Below, in pieces: positions 46,576 through 54,805 of a DNA stretch of 64,000 nucleotides. The stretch lies in NCBI RefSeq assembly GCF_007676705.1, contig NZ_VEBF01000002.1, positions 992,001-1,056,000 of the forward strand. The letters run 5' to 3'. Position numbers and translations under genes: made by a program. The notes beneath the pieces were generated by a model that ran no database searches, had not been told where the DNA came from, and saw only the letters and a list, made by a program, of their open reading frames with translations. This DNA comes from Paenibacillus xylanexedens (GTDB lineage: Bacteria; Bacillota; Bacilli; Paenibacillales; Paenibacillaceae). The stretch's first letter is position 1. Each line of letters begins with the position of its first letter.

Positions 46576-47175
46576 TCAGCCTTCCAGCATTAGCAGATGT
46601 CCAGACAGCTGTTTTAAGACTTCACGACAAGCATTTGCTTTTTCGATATTATCCATCTGCATGGCCGTGTACAGGCGCTCCAGCTCATCGTCCACTTCCA
46701 TGCGCAACAACATCAGTCGCTCCTCGCCTTCGCGCGAGAGGAACATTTCTTCCATCTCTTCCGCCGTTGGCGCAGGTTCCTTTTGAAAAATGACACGCTG
46801 TTTGAATCCGGACACTTCAACGAGACGAATGACTTCACCGAACAAAATGTTCTCCACGGTCATCTGCTGATCCTTGAACCTCTTCACAACCGCATGCCCG
46901 CGTGTATCTCCAATCAGCTTCTCCAGCCACTCTGCCAGCTTGGCGTCCTTGATAATATAATCGCCTGTCATCTTATAGTTCCCACTGCGTGTCTGTTGAA
47001 AACGGAGCTTTACCAGCTTGCGGCCGGTACGGACAGACAGGATAAAAAAGGATTCGTCCTCGCTCCAATATAGTGAATACCCCTCACGAATAAGGTCTTT
47101 GATCAAATTTTGGATATGCCGACGGTTGAACCGCAGCTCCAGATTGCAATATTCAACTTCATAACTCTTATTCAC
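46576..47175 (-). CDS. Unknown protein, 199 aa, probably cytoplasmic
   Basis: Not recognised. The N-terminal third alternates basic strands (LELRFNRRHIQNLIKDLIREGYSLYW), and the last 70 residues are strongly helical and acidic (EEMEEMFLSREGEERLMLLRMEVDDELERLY), suggesting a coiled coil. The start is GTG 47175 behind GGAGGG. It has its own terminator. It looks like a real, conserved Paenibacillus-type gene, but no function can be offered. Confidence 0.72.
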   Translation of the reverse strand: MNKSYEVEYCNLELRFNRRHIQNLIKDLIREGYSLYWSEDESFFILSVRTGRKLVKLRFQQTRSGNYKMTGDYIIKDAKLAEWLEKLIGDTRGHAVVKRFKDQQMTVENILFGEVIRLVEVSGFKQRVIFQKEPAPTAEEMEEMFLSREGEERLMLLRMEVDDELERLYTAMQMDNIEKANACREVLKQLSGHLLMLEG

Positions 47176-47392
47176 GGCACTCCCTCCATCTGTACCGGAT
47201 TTGCTCCGGCCCTCGTCTTCAATCGCTTCTACTCAATCGGCTTACCCTATTTTATACTTCATTTTATGTAAGGGTACTTGGTTATTTGACTATTTTTCAC
47301 CGAAAGGACCTCTGGATCGCAGCTTTCCGCAGGAGCACAGGGGCAAGCCCCCGATTTTCATGATATAATGGACGCGAAATGGAGGAGTACAG

Positions 47393-48019
47393 ATGACTTT
47401 CTTGGGTTTTAACAGCAAGGATTTTGATGTATTTCAGGTTCCCGGTCTGGAGCCGCGCATGGAAGTGCTGATTGAACGCGTTCGGCCAAAGCTGGAAGTG
47501 TTGGGTACTGAACTTGCGCCCTACCTGACTGAATTATGCGGGGAAGAGATGTATGTGCATGTAGCCAAGCATGCGCGGCGTACCGTCAATCCTCCGAAGG
47601 ATACGTGGGTATCCTGGGCATCTTCCAAAAGAGGTTACAAAGCTCTGCCTCACTTTGAAGTGGGCATGTTCGATACACATATATTTGTTATCTTTGCGAT
47701 TATCTATGAAAGTCCAAACAAATCCACGTTCGCCGAAGGGCTTGAACGCCAATTGGACGAGGTGCGCAGCACTCTGCCTGGGGAGTACTATTGGTCCATG
47801 GACCATATGGCACCACACGGCACACTGCAAAAAGACATGCAGGATGAGGATTATGAAACAATCATTACCAAGCTGAAGACAGTGAAAAAAGCCGAGGTGA
47901 TGTGTGGACTGCGTATTGATCGGGATGATCCGCTTGTCGCGGATGGGGACAAGTTCCTGGAAACGGCCCGTTCAACGTTCCTAACCTTGCTGCCGCTTTA
48001 TAAAATGTCTTTGTCTTAA
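47393..48019 (+). CDS. yktB: YktB family protein (UPF0637/DUF1054)
   Basis: 208-aa cytoplasmic protein of unknown role. FLGFNSKDFDVFQVPGLEPRM opens the family, followed by VHVAKHARRTVNPPKDTWVS and FEVGMFDTHIF. ATGGAGGAG precedes ATG 47393. It is convergent with the MFS gene; the two share a terminator. Confidence 0.85.
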   Translation: MTFLGFNSKDFDVFQVPGLEPRMEVLIERVRPKLEVLGTELAPYLTELCGEEMYVHVAKHARRTVNPPKDTWVSWASSKRGYKALPHFEVGMFDTHIFVIFAIIYESPNKSTFAEGLERQLDEVRSTLPGEYYWSMDHMAPHGTLQKDMQDEDYETIITKLKTVKKAEVMCGLRIDRDDPLVADGDKFLETARSTFLTLLPLYKMSLS

Positions 48020-48090
48020 GCTAAGTAGTTATATATGTGCAAAGGATATTTGCACTGAATGACGTGGCGCGAACAACAACCCGCCACGCT

Positions 48091-48134
48091 AAAAGGGAGT
48101 TCCAGTAACCACGACGGTTGACGGAACTCCCTTT
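48091..48134. terminator. Bidirectional terminator between yktB and the MFS gene
   Basis: AAAGGGAGTTCC/GGAACTCCCTTT palindrome with an inner AACCAC/GGTT pairing. Confidence 0.85.
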
Positions 48135-48142
48135 ACTTTTAC

Positions 48143-49435
48143 TTATTTGGCCGGAGCGGTACGAAACGGATTCCGGGATAATACAAAGTGCACTACGGCA
48201 AGTCCTGCCATGACAATGGCACTCCCGATGAATGGAGCCGGATGGCTAACGTGGTCCCACAGCAGACCGGATACAATGGGGCCTACAACCATGCCTGATC
48301 CCTGCAATGTAAGGAAGAATCCCCAGATCGCTCCCCGCTCCCCTTTGGGAATCAGCGTAGCTACAAAAGCATTCCAGGCTGGCAAAATCATGGCATAACT
48401 GATCCCCACCAGCATGACAACGCCAAACACCACTGGAATGGACGTTATGGAGGAAAATGCGAACAGACTCGCTGCCGCCATCAAAAAACCAACATTCAGG
48501 AACGGTTTCGTGCCGAACCTGTCTACCATTTTACCTACAGGCAGTAAGGCTATAACGGTTATTCCACCACCCGCAATCAACAACAAACTGTAAAGGTTCG
48601 GTGAGATGTGCAGGTCTGTGCGTGTATATAGCGTGATTACTGGACTGAGCAGCCCGATGACAAACGACTGCATGAACAAGGCAGGATACACGAGCGGATT
48701 AACATTAAGCGTGCTGCGTACCCGTTGCAGTGTGCCCTTTACACTCTTTTGCAGCCGTATGAACGGCGTGAGCAGATTGGGTTTGGCTGGATATTTCACA
48801 TCACTATTCTTCGCTGCTTGCACGGCATGCTCTCCTTCAACAATGACACGTCCAGGAAGAATCATCGCTACTAGGATAACCAGTATGGCACATCCCATCA
48901 GCACGAGGAATATGGTTCGATAATCATGATGCGTGCGCTCCAGCAGCCAGTTCATGCCTATAGGTCCAAGCCCCGTTCCGCCGAGAGCAGCCATCTCCAG
49001 CGCCCCCATTGCTGTACCATTCTTGTTCTGTGGGCCTGACATCGCAGTCACCCCTGTCATGGCGCAAGGCCAGAGTGGTGACGTACCAATTCCAAGAATG
49101 AGACAGGCCATGGCCAGTCCAAAGGCACTTTTGAGAAAAAGGATCATAATAACAGCGATTAAGGTACAGATTAATGCTGTAACCATCGTTGCGCGGAACC
49201 CGATCCGTTCTGCTGCCCAGCCGGAAGGCGCCCGGAACAGATTATCACCCAGATATTGAAGAGCAAATGCCACACCAATGACGCCTGCAGACAGACCCAG
49301 TATATTGTCCATATACACGGGCAGAACAGCTACCAACAGGGCCCCTTTGATAATTTCAACTAGAAAAAGTGTCAGCCACATCGCGATAAAAAATGGTGAT
49401 CGCAAAATTTTGGCTGGTTTTGTATCGGTTTGCAT
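48143..49435 (-). CDS. Major facilitator superfamily transporter
   Basis: 430-aa membrane protein with about twelve helices and a central cytoplasmic loop (residues about 200-240). The loop-2 motif is degenerate (GWAAERIGFRATM) and repeats as GKMVDRFGTKPF in the second half, as in drug or sugar efflux members. Substrate cannot be told. The ATG at 49435 follows AAAGGGG by 7 bases; the open frame up to 49609 is not hydrophobic and is rejected. Confidence 0.85.
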   Translation of the reverse strand: MQTDTKPAKILRSPFFIAMWLTLFLVEIIKGALLVAVLPVYMDNILGLSAGVIGVAFALQYLGDNLFRAPSGWAAERIGFRATMVTALICTLIAVIMILFLKSAFGLAMACLILGIGTSPLWPCAMTGVTAMSGPQNKNGTAMGALEMAALGGTGLGPIGMNWLLERTHHDYRTIFLVLMGCAILVILVAMILPGRVIVEGEHAVQAAKNSDVKYPAKPNLLTPFIRLQKSVKGTLQRVRSTLNVNPLVYPALFMQSFVIGLLSPVITLYTRTDLHISPNLYSLLLIAGGGITVIALLPVGKMVDRFGTKPFLNVGFLMAAASLFAFSSITSIPVVFGVVMLVGISYAMILPAWNAFVATLIPKGERGAIWGFFLTLQGSGMVVGPIVSGLLWDHVSHPAPFIGSAIVMAGLAVVHFVLSRNPFRTAPAK

Positions 49436-49538
49436 TCTTTTTCCCCTTTCGGTGTTCATTTGCCTATTCCCTATCCTTAGTGTAACCGTGGGGAATGTGC
49501 CCAAATCTCGGCAATTTAAAAAATTGTCGATTATACTG

Positions 49539-49566
49539 TTGCATTCGGTTCTTAATTTGCTATACT
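49539..49566 (+). promoter_or_regulatory. Probable speA promoter
   Basis: TTGCAT, 16-base spacer and TATACT, ending 45 bases before the speA ATG. Confidence 0.6.
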
Positions 49567-49611
49567 CATCTTTGTTTACCAATTTTATTAGGAAGGGTTG
49601 TGACAGCACTG

Positions 49612-51087
49612 ATGAATCACCACCGTACGCCGCTGTTTACCGCTTTAAAAAATCATGCGGCACTCAATCCGGTACAGTTTCATATTCCGGGCCATAAAAA
49701 AGGATTGGGAGCGGATACCGAATTCCGTGAATTTATTGGCGATAATGCCTTCTCCATAGATTTGATTAACATCGCACCGTTGGATGACCTGCATCAGCCA
49801 ACCGGTGTCATTCAGGAAGCACAGATTTTGGCAGCAGATGCCTTCGGAGCCGATTATACCTATTTTAGTGTACAAGGCACAAGCAGTGCCATTATGACCA
49901 TGATTCTGTCTGTATGTTCACCGGGTGACAAAATTATTGTGCCCCGTAATGTGCATAAATCGGTTCTGTCCGCCATTATTTTCTCAGGCGCCAAACCCGT
50001 ATTTGTTTCTCCTTCACAAGATGCCAATCTAGGCATTGACCACGGAGTGACTACACAGTCTATCCGTCGCGCACTTGAGCGTCATCCAGATGCCAAGGCA
50101 TTGCTGGTGATTAACCCGACCTATTACGGCGTGGTTACCGATCTAAAAGAGATTGTTGAGCTTGCACACAGCTATCAAGTCCCTGTCCTCGTTGATGAAG
50201 CACACGGTGTACTCATTCATTTCCATGAGGATCTGCCGTTGTCTGCGATGGCAGCAGGTGCCGATATGGCTGCAACCAGTGTTCACAAGCTTGGTGGCTC
50301 CATGACACAGAGTTCCGTACTCAACCTGAACACGAAGAATGGGTTCGTGAATCCACAGCGTGTACAGACGATCCTGAGTCTGCTCACCTCAACATCAACT
50401 TCATATATTTTGCTAGCTTCACTCGATACATCCAGACGTAACCTGGCACTCCACGGTCGTGAGATTGCACAGAAGGCGATTGAACTAGCTGAGTTTGCCA
50501 GACGTTCGATTAACGATATGGATGGCCTGTATTGCTTCGGTAGAGAGCTGCTGGGTACAGAAGCGACCTTCAACTATGATCCAACCAAAGTAACGATCCA
50601 TGTCCGCCATCTGGGCATCACAGGATATGAGACAGAGAACTGGCTGCGCGAACATTACAACATTGAGGTCGAACTTAGTGATATGTACAATATTCTGTGT
50701 CTCATCACGCCAGGAGATACGGATGACAGCGTGGATATCTTGCTGAACGCTTTGCAGGATCTCTCCCGTACCTATTATCAAGTCAACCCGGCCCATGAAC
50801 TGGTAGTAAAAGTTCCGGATATTCCACAGTTGATGCTGACTCCACGTGATGCATTCTACGGTGATACCGAAGTGATTCCATTCAAGGAATCCGCAGGACG
50901 TATTATCTCGGAATTCATCTATGTCTATCCGCCAGGAATTCCAATCCTGTTACCGGGTGAGGTTATCACCCAGGAAAACATCGACTACATCATCGATCAT
51001 GTCGAAGTTGGATTACCCGTCAAAGGACCCGAAGATCGCAGCGTAACCAACGTTAAAGTGATCGTGGAAGCCGATGCCATTTTCTAA
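49612..51087 (+). CDS. speA: Arginine decarboxylase, fold-type I PLP enzyme
   Basis: 491-aa PLP enzyme making agmatine from arginine for polyamine synthesis. VQFHIPGHKKGLG near 18, SIDLINIAPLDDLH near 40, FSVQGTSSAI near 78, and the PLP lysine in TSVHKLGGSMTQSS near 223 match B. subtilis SpeA closely. B. subtilis YaaO-type lysine decarboxylases are similar, so arginine as substrate is an inference from closeness to SpeA. ATG 49612 agrees with the SpeA N-terminus, though a GTG at 49600 is nearer to AGGAAGG. Confidence 0.9.
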   Translation: MNHHRTPLFTALKNHAALNPVQFHIPGHKKGLGADTEFREFIGDNAFSIDLINIAPLDDLHQPTGVIQEAQILAADAFGADYTYFSVQGTSSAIMTMILSVCSPGDKIIVPRNVHKSVLSAIIFSGAKPVFVSPSQDANLGIDHGVTTQSIRRALERHPDAKALLVINPTYYGVVTDLKEIVELAHSYQVPVLVDEAHGVLIHFHEDLPLSAMAAGADMAATSVHKLGGSMTQSSVLNLNTKNGFVNPQRVQTILSLLTSTSTSYILLASLDTSRRNLALHGREIAQKAIELAEFARRSINDMDGLYCFGRELLGTEATFNYDPTKVTIHVRHLGITGYETENWLREHYNIEVELSDMYNILCLITPGDTDDSVDILLNALQDLSRTYYQVNPAHELVVKVPDIPQLMLTPRDAFYGDTEVIPFKESAGRIISEFIYVYPPGIPILLPGEVITQENIDYIIDHVEVGLPVKGPEDRSVTNVKVIVEADAIF

Positions 51088-51114
51088 AACAACTCCATCA
51101 CTGGAATGAACTTG

Positions 51115-51148
51115 AAGGACCAAGCCTTAAGCTTGGTCCTTTTTTATT
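51115..51148 (+). terminator. Terminator after speA
   Basis: AAGGACCAAGC/GCTTGGTCCTT hairpin and T run. Confidence 0.9.
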
Positions 51149-51234
51149 TTATGAGACAAGAAATTTTGCATTTTTCCGTCTATTTTTCTTACAATACAGT
51201 CTTGATAATGCTCGCATAACTCTTGAAAACAAAC

Positions 51235-51262
51235 AAAAGGCCCCTTGAAATCAAGGAGCCTT
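51235..51262 (-). terminator. Terminator after the DUF1292 gene
   Basis: AAGGCTCCTTGA/TCAAGGGGCCTT hairpin followed by TT on the minus strand. Confidence 0.75.
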
Positions 51263-51285
51263 CATGCTATGTTCCAAAAGATTGA

Positions 51286-51603
51286 CTACTCTTGTGATGC
51301 AACGAGTTCGTTGTAAGCCGCTTCAACGCGGTTCCACTCTTCTTCGTCTTCAATATTGTAGAGCACCATTTCCTCGTCTTCTTCTTCCATACGCAGGATG
51401 ATGCCGTCAGCTTCAGGATTGTTACGTTCCAGCAGGAGCGCATAAACATGCTTCTCCACGTCAAACGTCTCCACCAAAACCATTTCCACGTCTTGGCCGT
51501 TCTCGTCTGTTAATGTGAGAAGGACTTCTTCATGCTCGTGGTCGTGGTCGTGGTCTTGCCCGCATCCGCAGCCATCGCCGTGTTCATGTGTGTGATCGCT
51601 CAT
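51286..51603 (-). CDS. DUF1292 (YrzB-like) protein with His-rich N-terminus
   Basis: 105-aa acidic protein. The first 25 residues are rich in His, Asp, Gly and Cys (HTHEHGDGCGCGQDHDHDHE), a likely metal-binding tail. The rest is the DUF1292 domain (VLLTLTDENGQDVEMVLVE...; EEEDEEMVLYNIEDEEEWN). Function unknown. ATG 51603 has GAGGT 6 bases upstream; the frame to 51675 is rejected. Confidence 0.85.
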   Translation of the reverse strand: MSDHTHEHGDGCGCGQDHDHDHEHEEVLLTLTDENGQDVEMVLVETFDVEKHVYALLLERNNPEADGIILRMEEEDEEMVLYNIEDEEEWNRVEAAYNELVASQE

Positions 51604-51701
51604 TGAAATACCTCGCTTTATAAATAGAAATTGTGTAACCTTGCATATCGTAACATGTTCATTGAGCCAGGTCAATTTAAAAGGGCAGCGTTACATTCGC
51701 T

Positions 51702-52256
51702 TCAATCGTTCAGCGCTGTAATGATTTTCTCCGCTACCAGGACGTAGTTGCTGTTTGCATTTTCTTTAATATGAAAACCGACTTGGTACTTGCCAGCACG
51801 ACTGAAATCGTACGTAAAATCATACGTGCGGAACCAGAAGTTATCCTTCTGTGTTGTAAGCTCCTGTGACTGGATATCCTTCACCTGACCGCTTGGATTG
51901 GTGATTGTTACTTTCACGGCAGCTACATCTGCTGTTAAACTGTCCACTTGTGAAAATACATTGAATTTCAGTTTGCCCACGTTAACGTTACCAAATACAG
52001 TGTCTCCCTTGAAGAGAAAAATATGTACATTCGGTTTGATCACCGTTACTCTCTTGTTACTGCTATCCCATTTGACGACGCCTCCGGCTTCCCTTACAGG
52101 TACATAGGTCGTTCCATCAATGAGATAACCTCCGTCAGCTGCTTCCTTGCCGTTAATGAGAACTCGAATCTTCTCGTTCACTGAATCCGCAAACAATAAA
52201 GACCCGCCGAGCAAGGAGAATACCATGACACAAAGCAATATTCGTTTCCATTTCAT
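51702..52256 (-). CDS. Secreted stalk-domain (copper amine oxidase N-like) protein
   Basis: 184-aa exported protein: signal peptide MKWKRILLCVMVFSLLGGSL with cleavage after about residue 24, then the short stalk/copper-amine-oxidase-N-like module KIRVLINGKEAADGGYLIDG with TYVPVREAGGVVKW. A beta-rich domain of unknown function follows (ADVAAVKVTITNPSGQVKDI; RAGKYQVGFHIKEN). Such modules anchor proteins at the cell surface in Paenibacillus. ATG 52256 has GGAGGG 12 bases upstream. Confidence 0.78.
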   Translation of the reverse strand: MKWKRILLCVMVFSLLGGSLLFADSVNEKIRVLINGKEAADGGYLIDGTTYVPVREAGGVVKWDSSNKRVTVIKPNVHIFLFKGDTVFGNVNVGKLKFNVFSQVDSLTADVAAVKVTITNPSGQVKDIQSQELTTQKDNFWFRTYDFTYDFSRAGKYQVGFHIKENANSNYVLVAEKIITALND

Positions 52257-52384
52257 CCCGTCAATATTCCCTCCCCTGCTGCTAGCTGTTGTACATTTAT
52301 ACTGCAGATTCATCCACAAAGTTGCGCTGTTTTTCATCATTTTTCATTTTTTATCCAACATTTTTTCCACCCCTTGGAATACGC

Positions 52385-52416
52385 AAAAAGAGGCAATCCT
52401 CATTAAAGGATGCCCC
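52385..52416 (-). terminator. Terminator after the 66-aa gene
   Basis: GGGGCA-CCTTTAATGAGG-TGCCTC hairpin followed by five T on the minus strand. Confidence 0.75.
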
Positions 52417-52455
52417 TATCCTATTATTGTTATATATACGGAATTACATGAAGAG

Positions 52456-52656
52456 TTACGAAGAAGTATGGCGGGTCAGTATACAGGGGACACCTTTGCC
52501 TACTGCCCCTTCAATTCTCATTCGTGCAGCGTACTCCATTCCTCGTGAACAGGGTGTTTTACATCTCTCGCATACATCCGAAGTGACCAACTTCATGGAC
52601 ACACGAATTTTGTCGCTCTTCAACGCGGGAGCTTTCTTTCCTTTTGCCTTTGCCAT
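52456..52656 (-). CDS. Small protein with a cysteine cluster, 66 aa
   Basis: Basic, soluble protein starting MAKAKGKKAPALKSDKIRVS with a C-x2-C-x3-C cluster (VCERCKTPCSRG, residues 29-40) that could bind zinc. It is supported by GGGGA 8 bases before the ATG and by the terminator that follows. It lies 75 bases downstream of the 59-aa gene, same strand, so they may be co-transcribed. Function unknown. Confidence 0.7.
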   Translation of the reverse strand: MAKAKGKKAPALKSDKIRVSMKLVTSDVCERCKTPCSRGMEYAARMRIEGAVGKGVPCILTRHTSS

Positions 52657-52730
52657 CCCGGATTCCCCATTTCCCCAAGTGCTTACTGATGTAATGCATC
52701 ATATGGGGATTCGCCCGGTTGTGTGTCTAT

Positions 52731-52910
52731 TTAGAATACGTATTTAAATAATAAGAAAATGACCAAGAGGATGCCTCCGAGAATGAGCCAATTGCTAATC
52801 TCATACCAGATGCTCTTTCCTCCGGACAGGTATTTCTGTTCATCTTCCTGATGACGTTGACGGTGGGTATCAGTCTCAGAGCCATGGGGTGGTTTGCTAA
52901 AATCCATCAT
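52731..52910 (-). CDS. Small membrane protein, 59 aa
   Basis: Translated from the minus strand: MMDFSKPPHGSETDTHRQRH, a charged first half, then one membrane helix (WLILGGILLVIFLLF) and the end KYVF. ATG at 52908-52910 follows GAAAGGGGA. It is a single-pass protein with a cytoplasmic His/Glu-rich head. Function unknown; it is short enough to be missed by standard calling. Confidence 0.65.
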   Translation of the reverse strand: MMDFSKPPHGSETDTHRQRHQEDEQKYLSGGKSIWYEISNWLILGGILLVIFLLFKYVF

Positions 52911-53001
52911 GAGTACATTCCCCTTTCAGCAGCTTTGTTTAGTCCTCATACCATTATAACCCATATTAAAGGGAGAATTTGATTCTTCTGTATAAAACAC
53001 C

Positions 53002-53029
53002 AAAAAACCTCCGATTTCTCGGAGGTTTC
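53002..53029 (-). terminator. Terminator after ohr
   Basis: AAACCTCCGA/TCGGAGGTTT hairpin with six T on the minus strand. Confidence 0.85.
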
Positions 53030-53055
53030 TACTCAACTATACATAGTATCAATGA

Positions 53056-53475
53056 TTACGCCAGTTCCACGTTAACATTCACGTTCCCTTTGATTCCTTT
53101 GGAATATGGGCAGTAGTCATGGGCAAGTTTCACAAATTTATTAGCCGTTTCCTCATCCAGACCGAGAATTTTAACTTCCAAATCTACTTGAAGCTTCACG
53201 CCGTTATCCTCAGAGTCCGTCACCAACATTACGGTTGCAGCTACGGTACTTCTTTCAATTTCAACTTTGTGTTTCTTCAATTGGAACTCCAGCGCGGAGT
53301 TAAAACAAGCACTATATCCTGCTGCAAACAGTTGCTCCGGATTCGTAGCCGTCGTTACTTTGCCTCCAAGTTCAGGGGGTGCAGCGACATCTAACATAAA
53401 CACGTTATCTGGGGATTGTACGATTCCTTGACGTCCGCCTGTATTAATTACTGTAGTTTCATATAATGTTTTCAT
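53056..53475 (-). CDS. ohr: Organic hydroperoxide resistance protein (Ohr/OsmC family)
   Basis: 139-aa thiol peroxidase reducing organic and lipid hydroperoxides. It has the two active-site cysteines in YSACFNSALE near 57 and DYCPYSKGIKGN near 122, and the Arg in TGGRQG near 15. MKTLYETTVINTGG is the usual Ohr start. Its promoter overlaps a palindromic operator of the OhrR type (53541-53573). No ohrR gene is seen nearby, so the repressor must be encoded elsewhere. Confidence 0.93.
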   Translation of the reverse strand: MKTLYETTVINTGGRQGIVQSPDNVFMLDVAAPPELGGKVTTATNPEQLFAAGYSACFNSALEFQLKKHKVEIERSTVAATVMLVTDSEDNGVKLQVDLEVKILGLDEETANKFVKLAHDYCPYSKGIKGNVNVNVELA

Positions 53476-53540
53476 GTGAAAGACTCCTCTTCGAATTTAA
53501 TTTTATTGGTTCAAACATGATTACTCGTTTTTGTTTTGTT

Positions 53541-53573
53541 AACAATTTGATTGTACACAATTTAATTGTGTTT
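53541..53573 (-). promoter_or_regulatory. OhrR-type operator at the ohr promoter
   Basis: Inverted repeats: ACAATTTGATTGTA joined to CACAATTTAATTGTG, the AT-rich pattern of B. subtilis OhrR sites (TACAATT-AATTGTA). It covers the spacer and -10 of the ohr promoter. Confidence 0.7.
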
Positions 53574-53578
53574 GTAAA
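53550..53578 (-). promoter_or_regulatory. ohr promoter
   Basis: -35 TTTACA (53573-53578), 17-base spacer and -10 TACAAT (53550-53555) on the minus strand, overlapping the operator. Confidence 0.7.
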
Positions 53579-53592
53579 TGATTATTTATAAC

Positions 53593-53623
53593 AAAAAAAA
53601 GAAGCCGCTTATATTGCGACTTC
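53593..53623 (-). terminator. Terminator after the second GNAT gene
   Basis: GAAGTCGC/GCGGCTTC hairpin followed by a T run on the minus strand. Confidence 0.7.
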
Positions 53624-53680
53624 TAAAAATACGTTTTATCGTTAGGACAGATCATACATGTTTATCCTCACGAACAGCTT

Positions 53681-54085
53681 TTATCGCTTTATTCTCTTCG
53701 TCATTCCAATGCTAAATCTCTCAAATCCGAGTTTTTCGTAGTAGGTTGCCAAACCTTCGGTGCACATCAATTGTGGAATCACCTTATTTTTCTCACAATG
53801 TTCAATGATTCGTGTTAACAACTCCTTACCGATTCCTCGGGATTGGTAGTCAGGCAGAACACCTACTCCACATATGATGCCTGTGATGACCCCATCGGAT
53901 ATTACACGCCCCATACCGACCAAGCGCTGTTGGTCATACGCATATAATGCATACCAGCTCTGTCTGCACATACGCTCCAACTCATCAAGGGTTAGGTTCA
54001 GCGAGTTCCATCCCAAAGCTTCATATAAAGTTAGTAACTGCTCCACATTTTCAAGTGATTCTGCTGAATAATGTATCGTGTTCAT
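53681..54085 (-). CDS. GNAT family N-acetyltransferase (YkkB/ArgA-like short form)
   Basis: 134-aa acetyltransferase, substrate unknown. The acetyl-CoA loop is clear: VGVLPDYQSRGIGKELLTRI near residue 80, and the last strand is ATYYEKLGFERFSIG near 117. GGAGG lies 9 bases before ATG 54085. It is 31 bases downstream of the 228-aa unknown gene and could be the last gene of that operon. Confidence 0.85.
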   Translation of the reverse strand: MNTIHYSAESLENVEQLLTLYEALGWNSLNLTLDELERMCRQSWYALYAYDQQRLVGMGRVISDGVITGIICGVGVLPDYQSRGIGKELLTRIIEHCEKNKVIPQLMCTEGLATYYEKLGFERFSIGMTKRIKR

Positions 54086-54116
54086 CGTCAAATGCCTCCC
54101 CAACCTGTCTAACCAA

Positions 54117-54803
54117 TCAGTTGCTCCAGAGATCGACCTTCACCTGTGCACATTTGAAATACTTCGCCTCTGCCGGGCTTGTTGTCAATTTTAACAGACA
54201 TTGCAGGTTTCCATGTTGGAACAGTCCACCGCTGAGATCAGCAGCAACACCGCCATACTGGTCATCTGCACCAAGCCATACAGACGGTCTCTCGAACCCA
54301 GCTGAGAACTGTAATCCAGTACAGAGCAGCACAGTGAGATTTTTACGGTTCTGTGCCTCATCTCCTGCTATGCCATGTGTGGTGAAGAACACCATGTTTT
54401 GCTTGAAATCGGTGTACGTTCCGTCTGCTTTATAGGCACGAACCATACCATACTTCTGATTGACGTTCTGAAAAAAGGTGATTCCTGCTTTGCTATCCTT
54501 TGATTTAATGCCGACCTGAACCGAGATACCAATATTCCCGTTCAATTGTAACGCTTCCAATGTGAACGCAATAGCGGTTACTTTCGAGCTATCAATCAGA
54601 TGCTTCATTTTCAACTCTGCGGATGCTCCTGCCGTTGCCGCTGTTGTGACTGTAATGGTTCCTCTATCAGGCAAAGGCTCAAACGTTGGTGTACCCACCA
54701 CCTCAAGCCAGTCCGGTAACGTTCCGTGAAGAAAATCGGCCACAAGCTGTTTGTGGACCTTGCCGAAGGGGACGATCTGACCCGCTGCATCACGTATAAC
54801 CAT
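54117..54803 (-). CDS. Unknown protein of a three-gene operon, 228 aa
   Basis: Not recognised. No signal peptide. MVIRDAAGQIVPFGKVHKQL and then LPDWLEVVGTPTFEPLPDRG suggest a beta-rich domain; Gly/Thr/Ser-rich strands follow, ending VWLGADDQYGGVAADLSGG. Such composition is common in phage tail-fibre or carbohydrate-recognition proteins, but that is only a resemblance. Its ATG (54803) lies 2 bases after the stop codon of the propeller gene, so translation is coupled. GGGGGTG precedes it. Confidence 0.65.
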   Translation of the reverse strand: MVIRDAAGQIVPFGKVHKQLVADFLHGTLPDWLEVVGTPTFEPLPDRGTITVTTAATAGASAELKMKHLIDSSKVTAIAFTLEALQLNGNIGISVQVGIKSKDSKAGITFFQNVNQKYGMVRAYKADGTYTDFKQNMVFFTTHGIAGDEAQNRKNLTVLLCTGLQFSAGFERPSVWLGADDQYGGVAADLSGGLFQHGNLQCLLKLTTSPAEAKYFKCAQVKVDLWSN

Positions 54804-54805
54804 CT

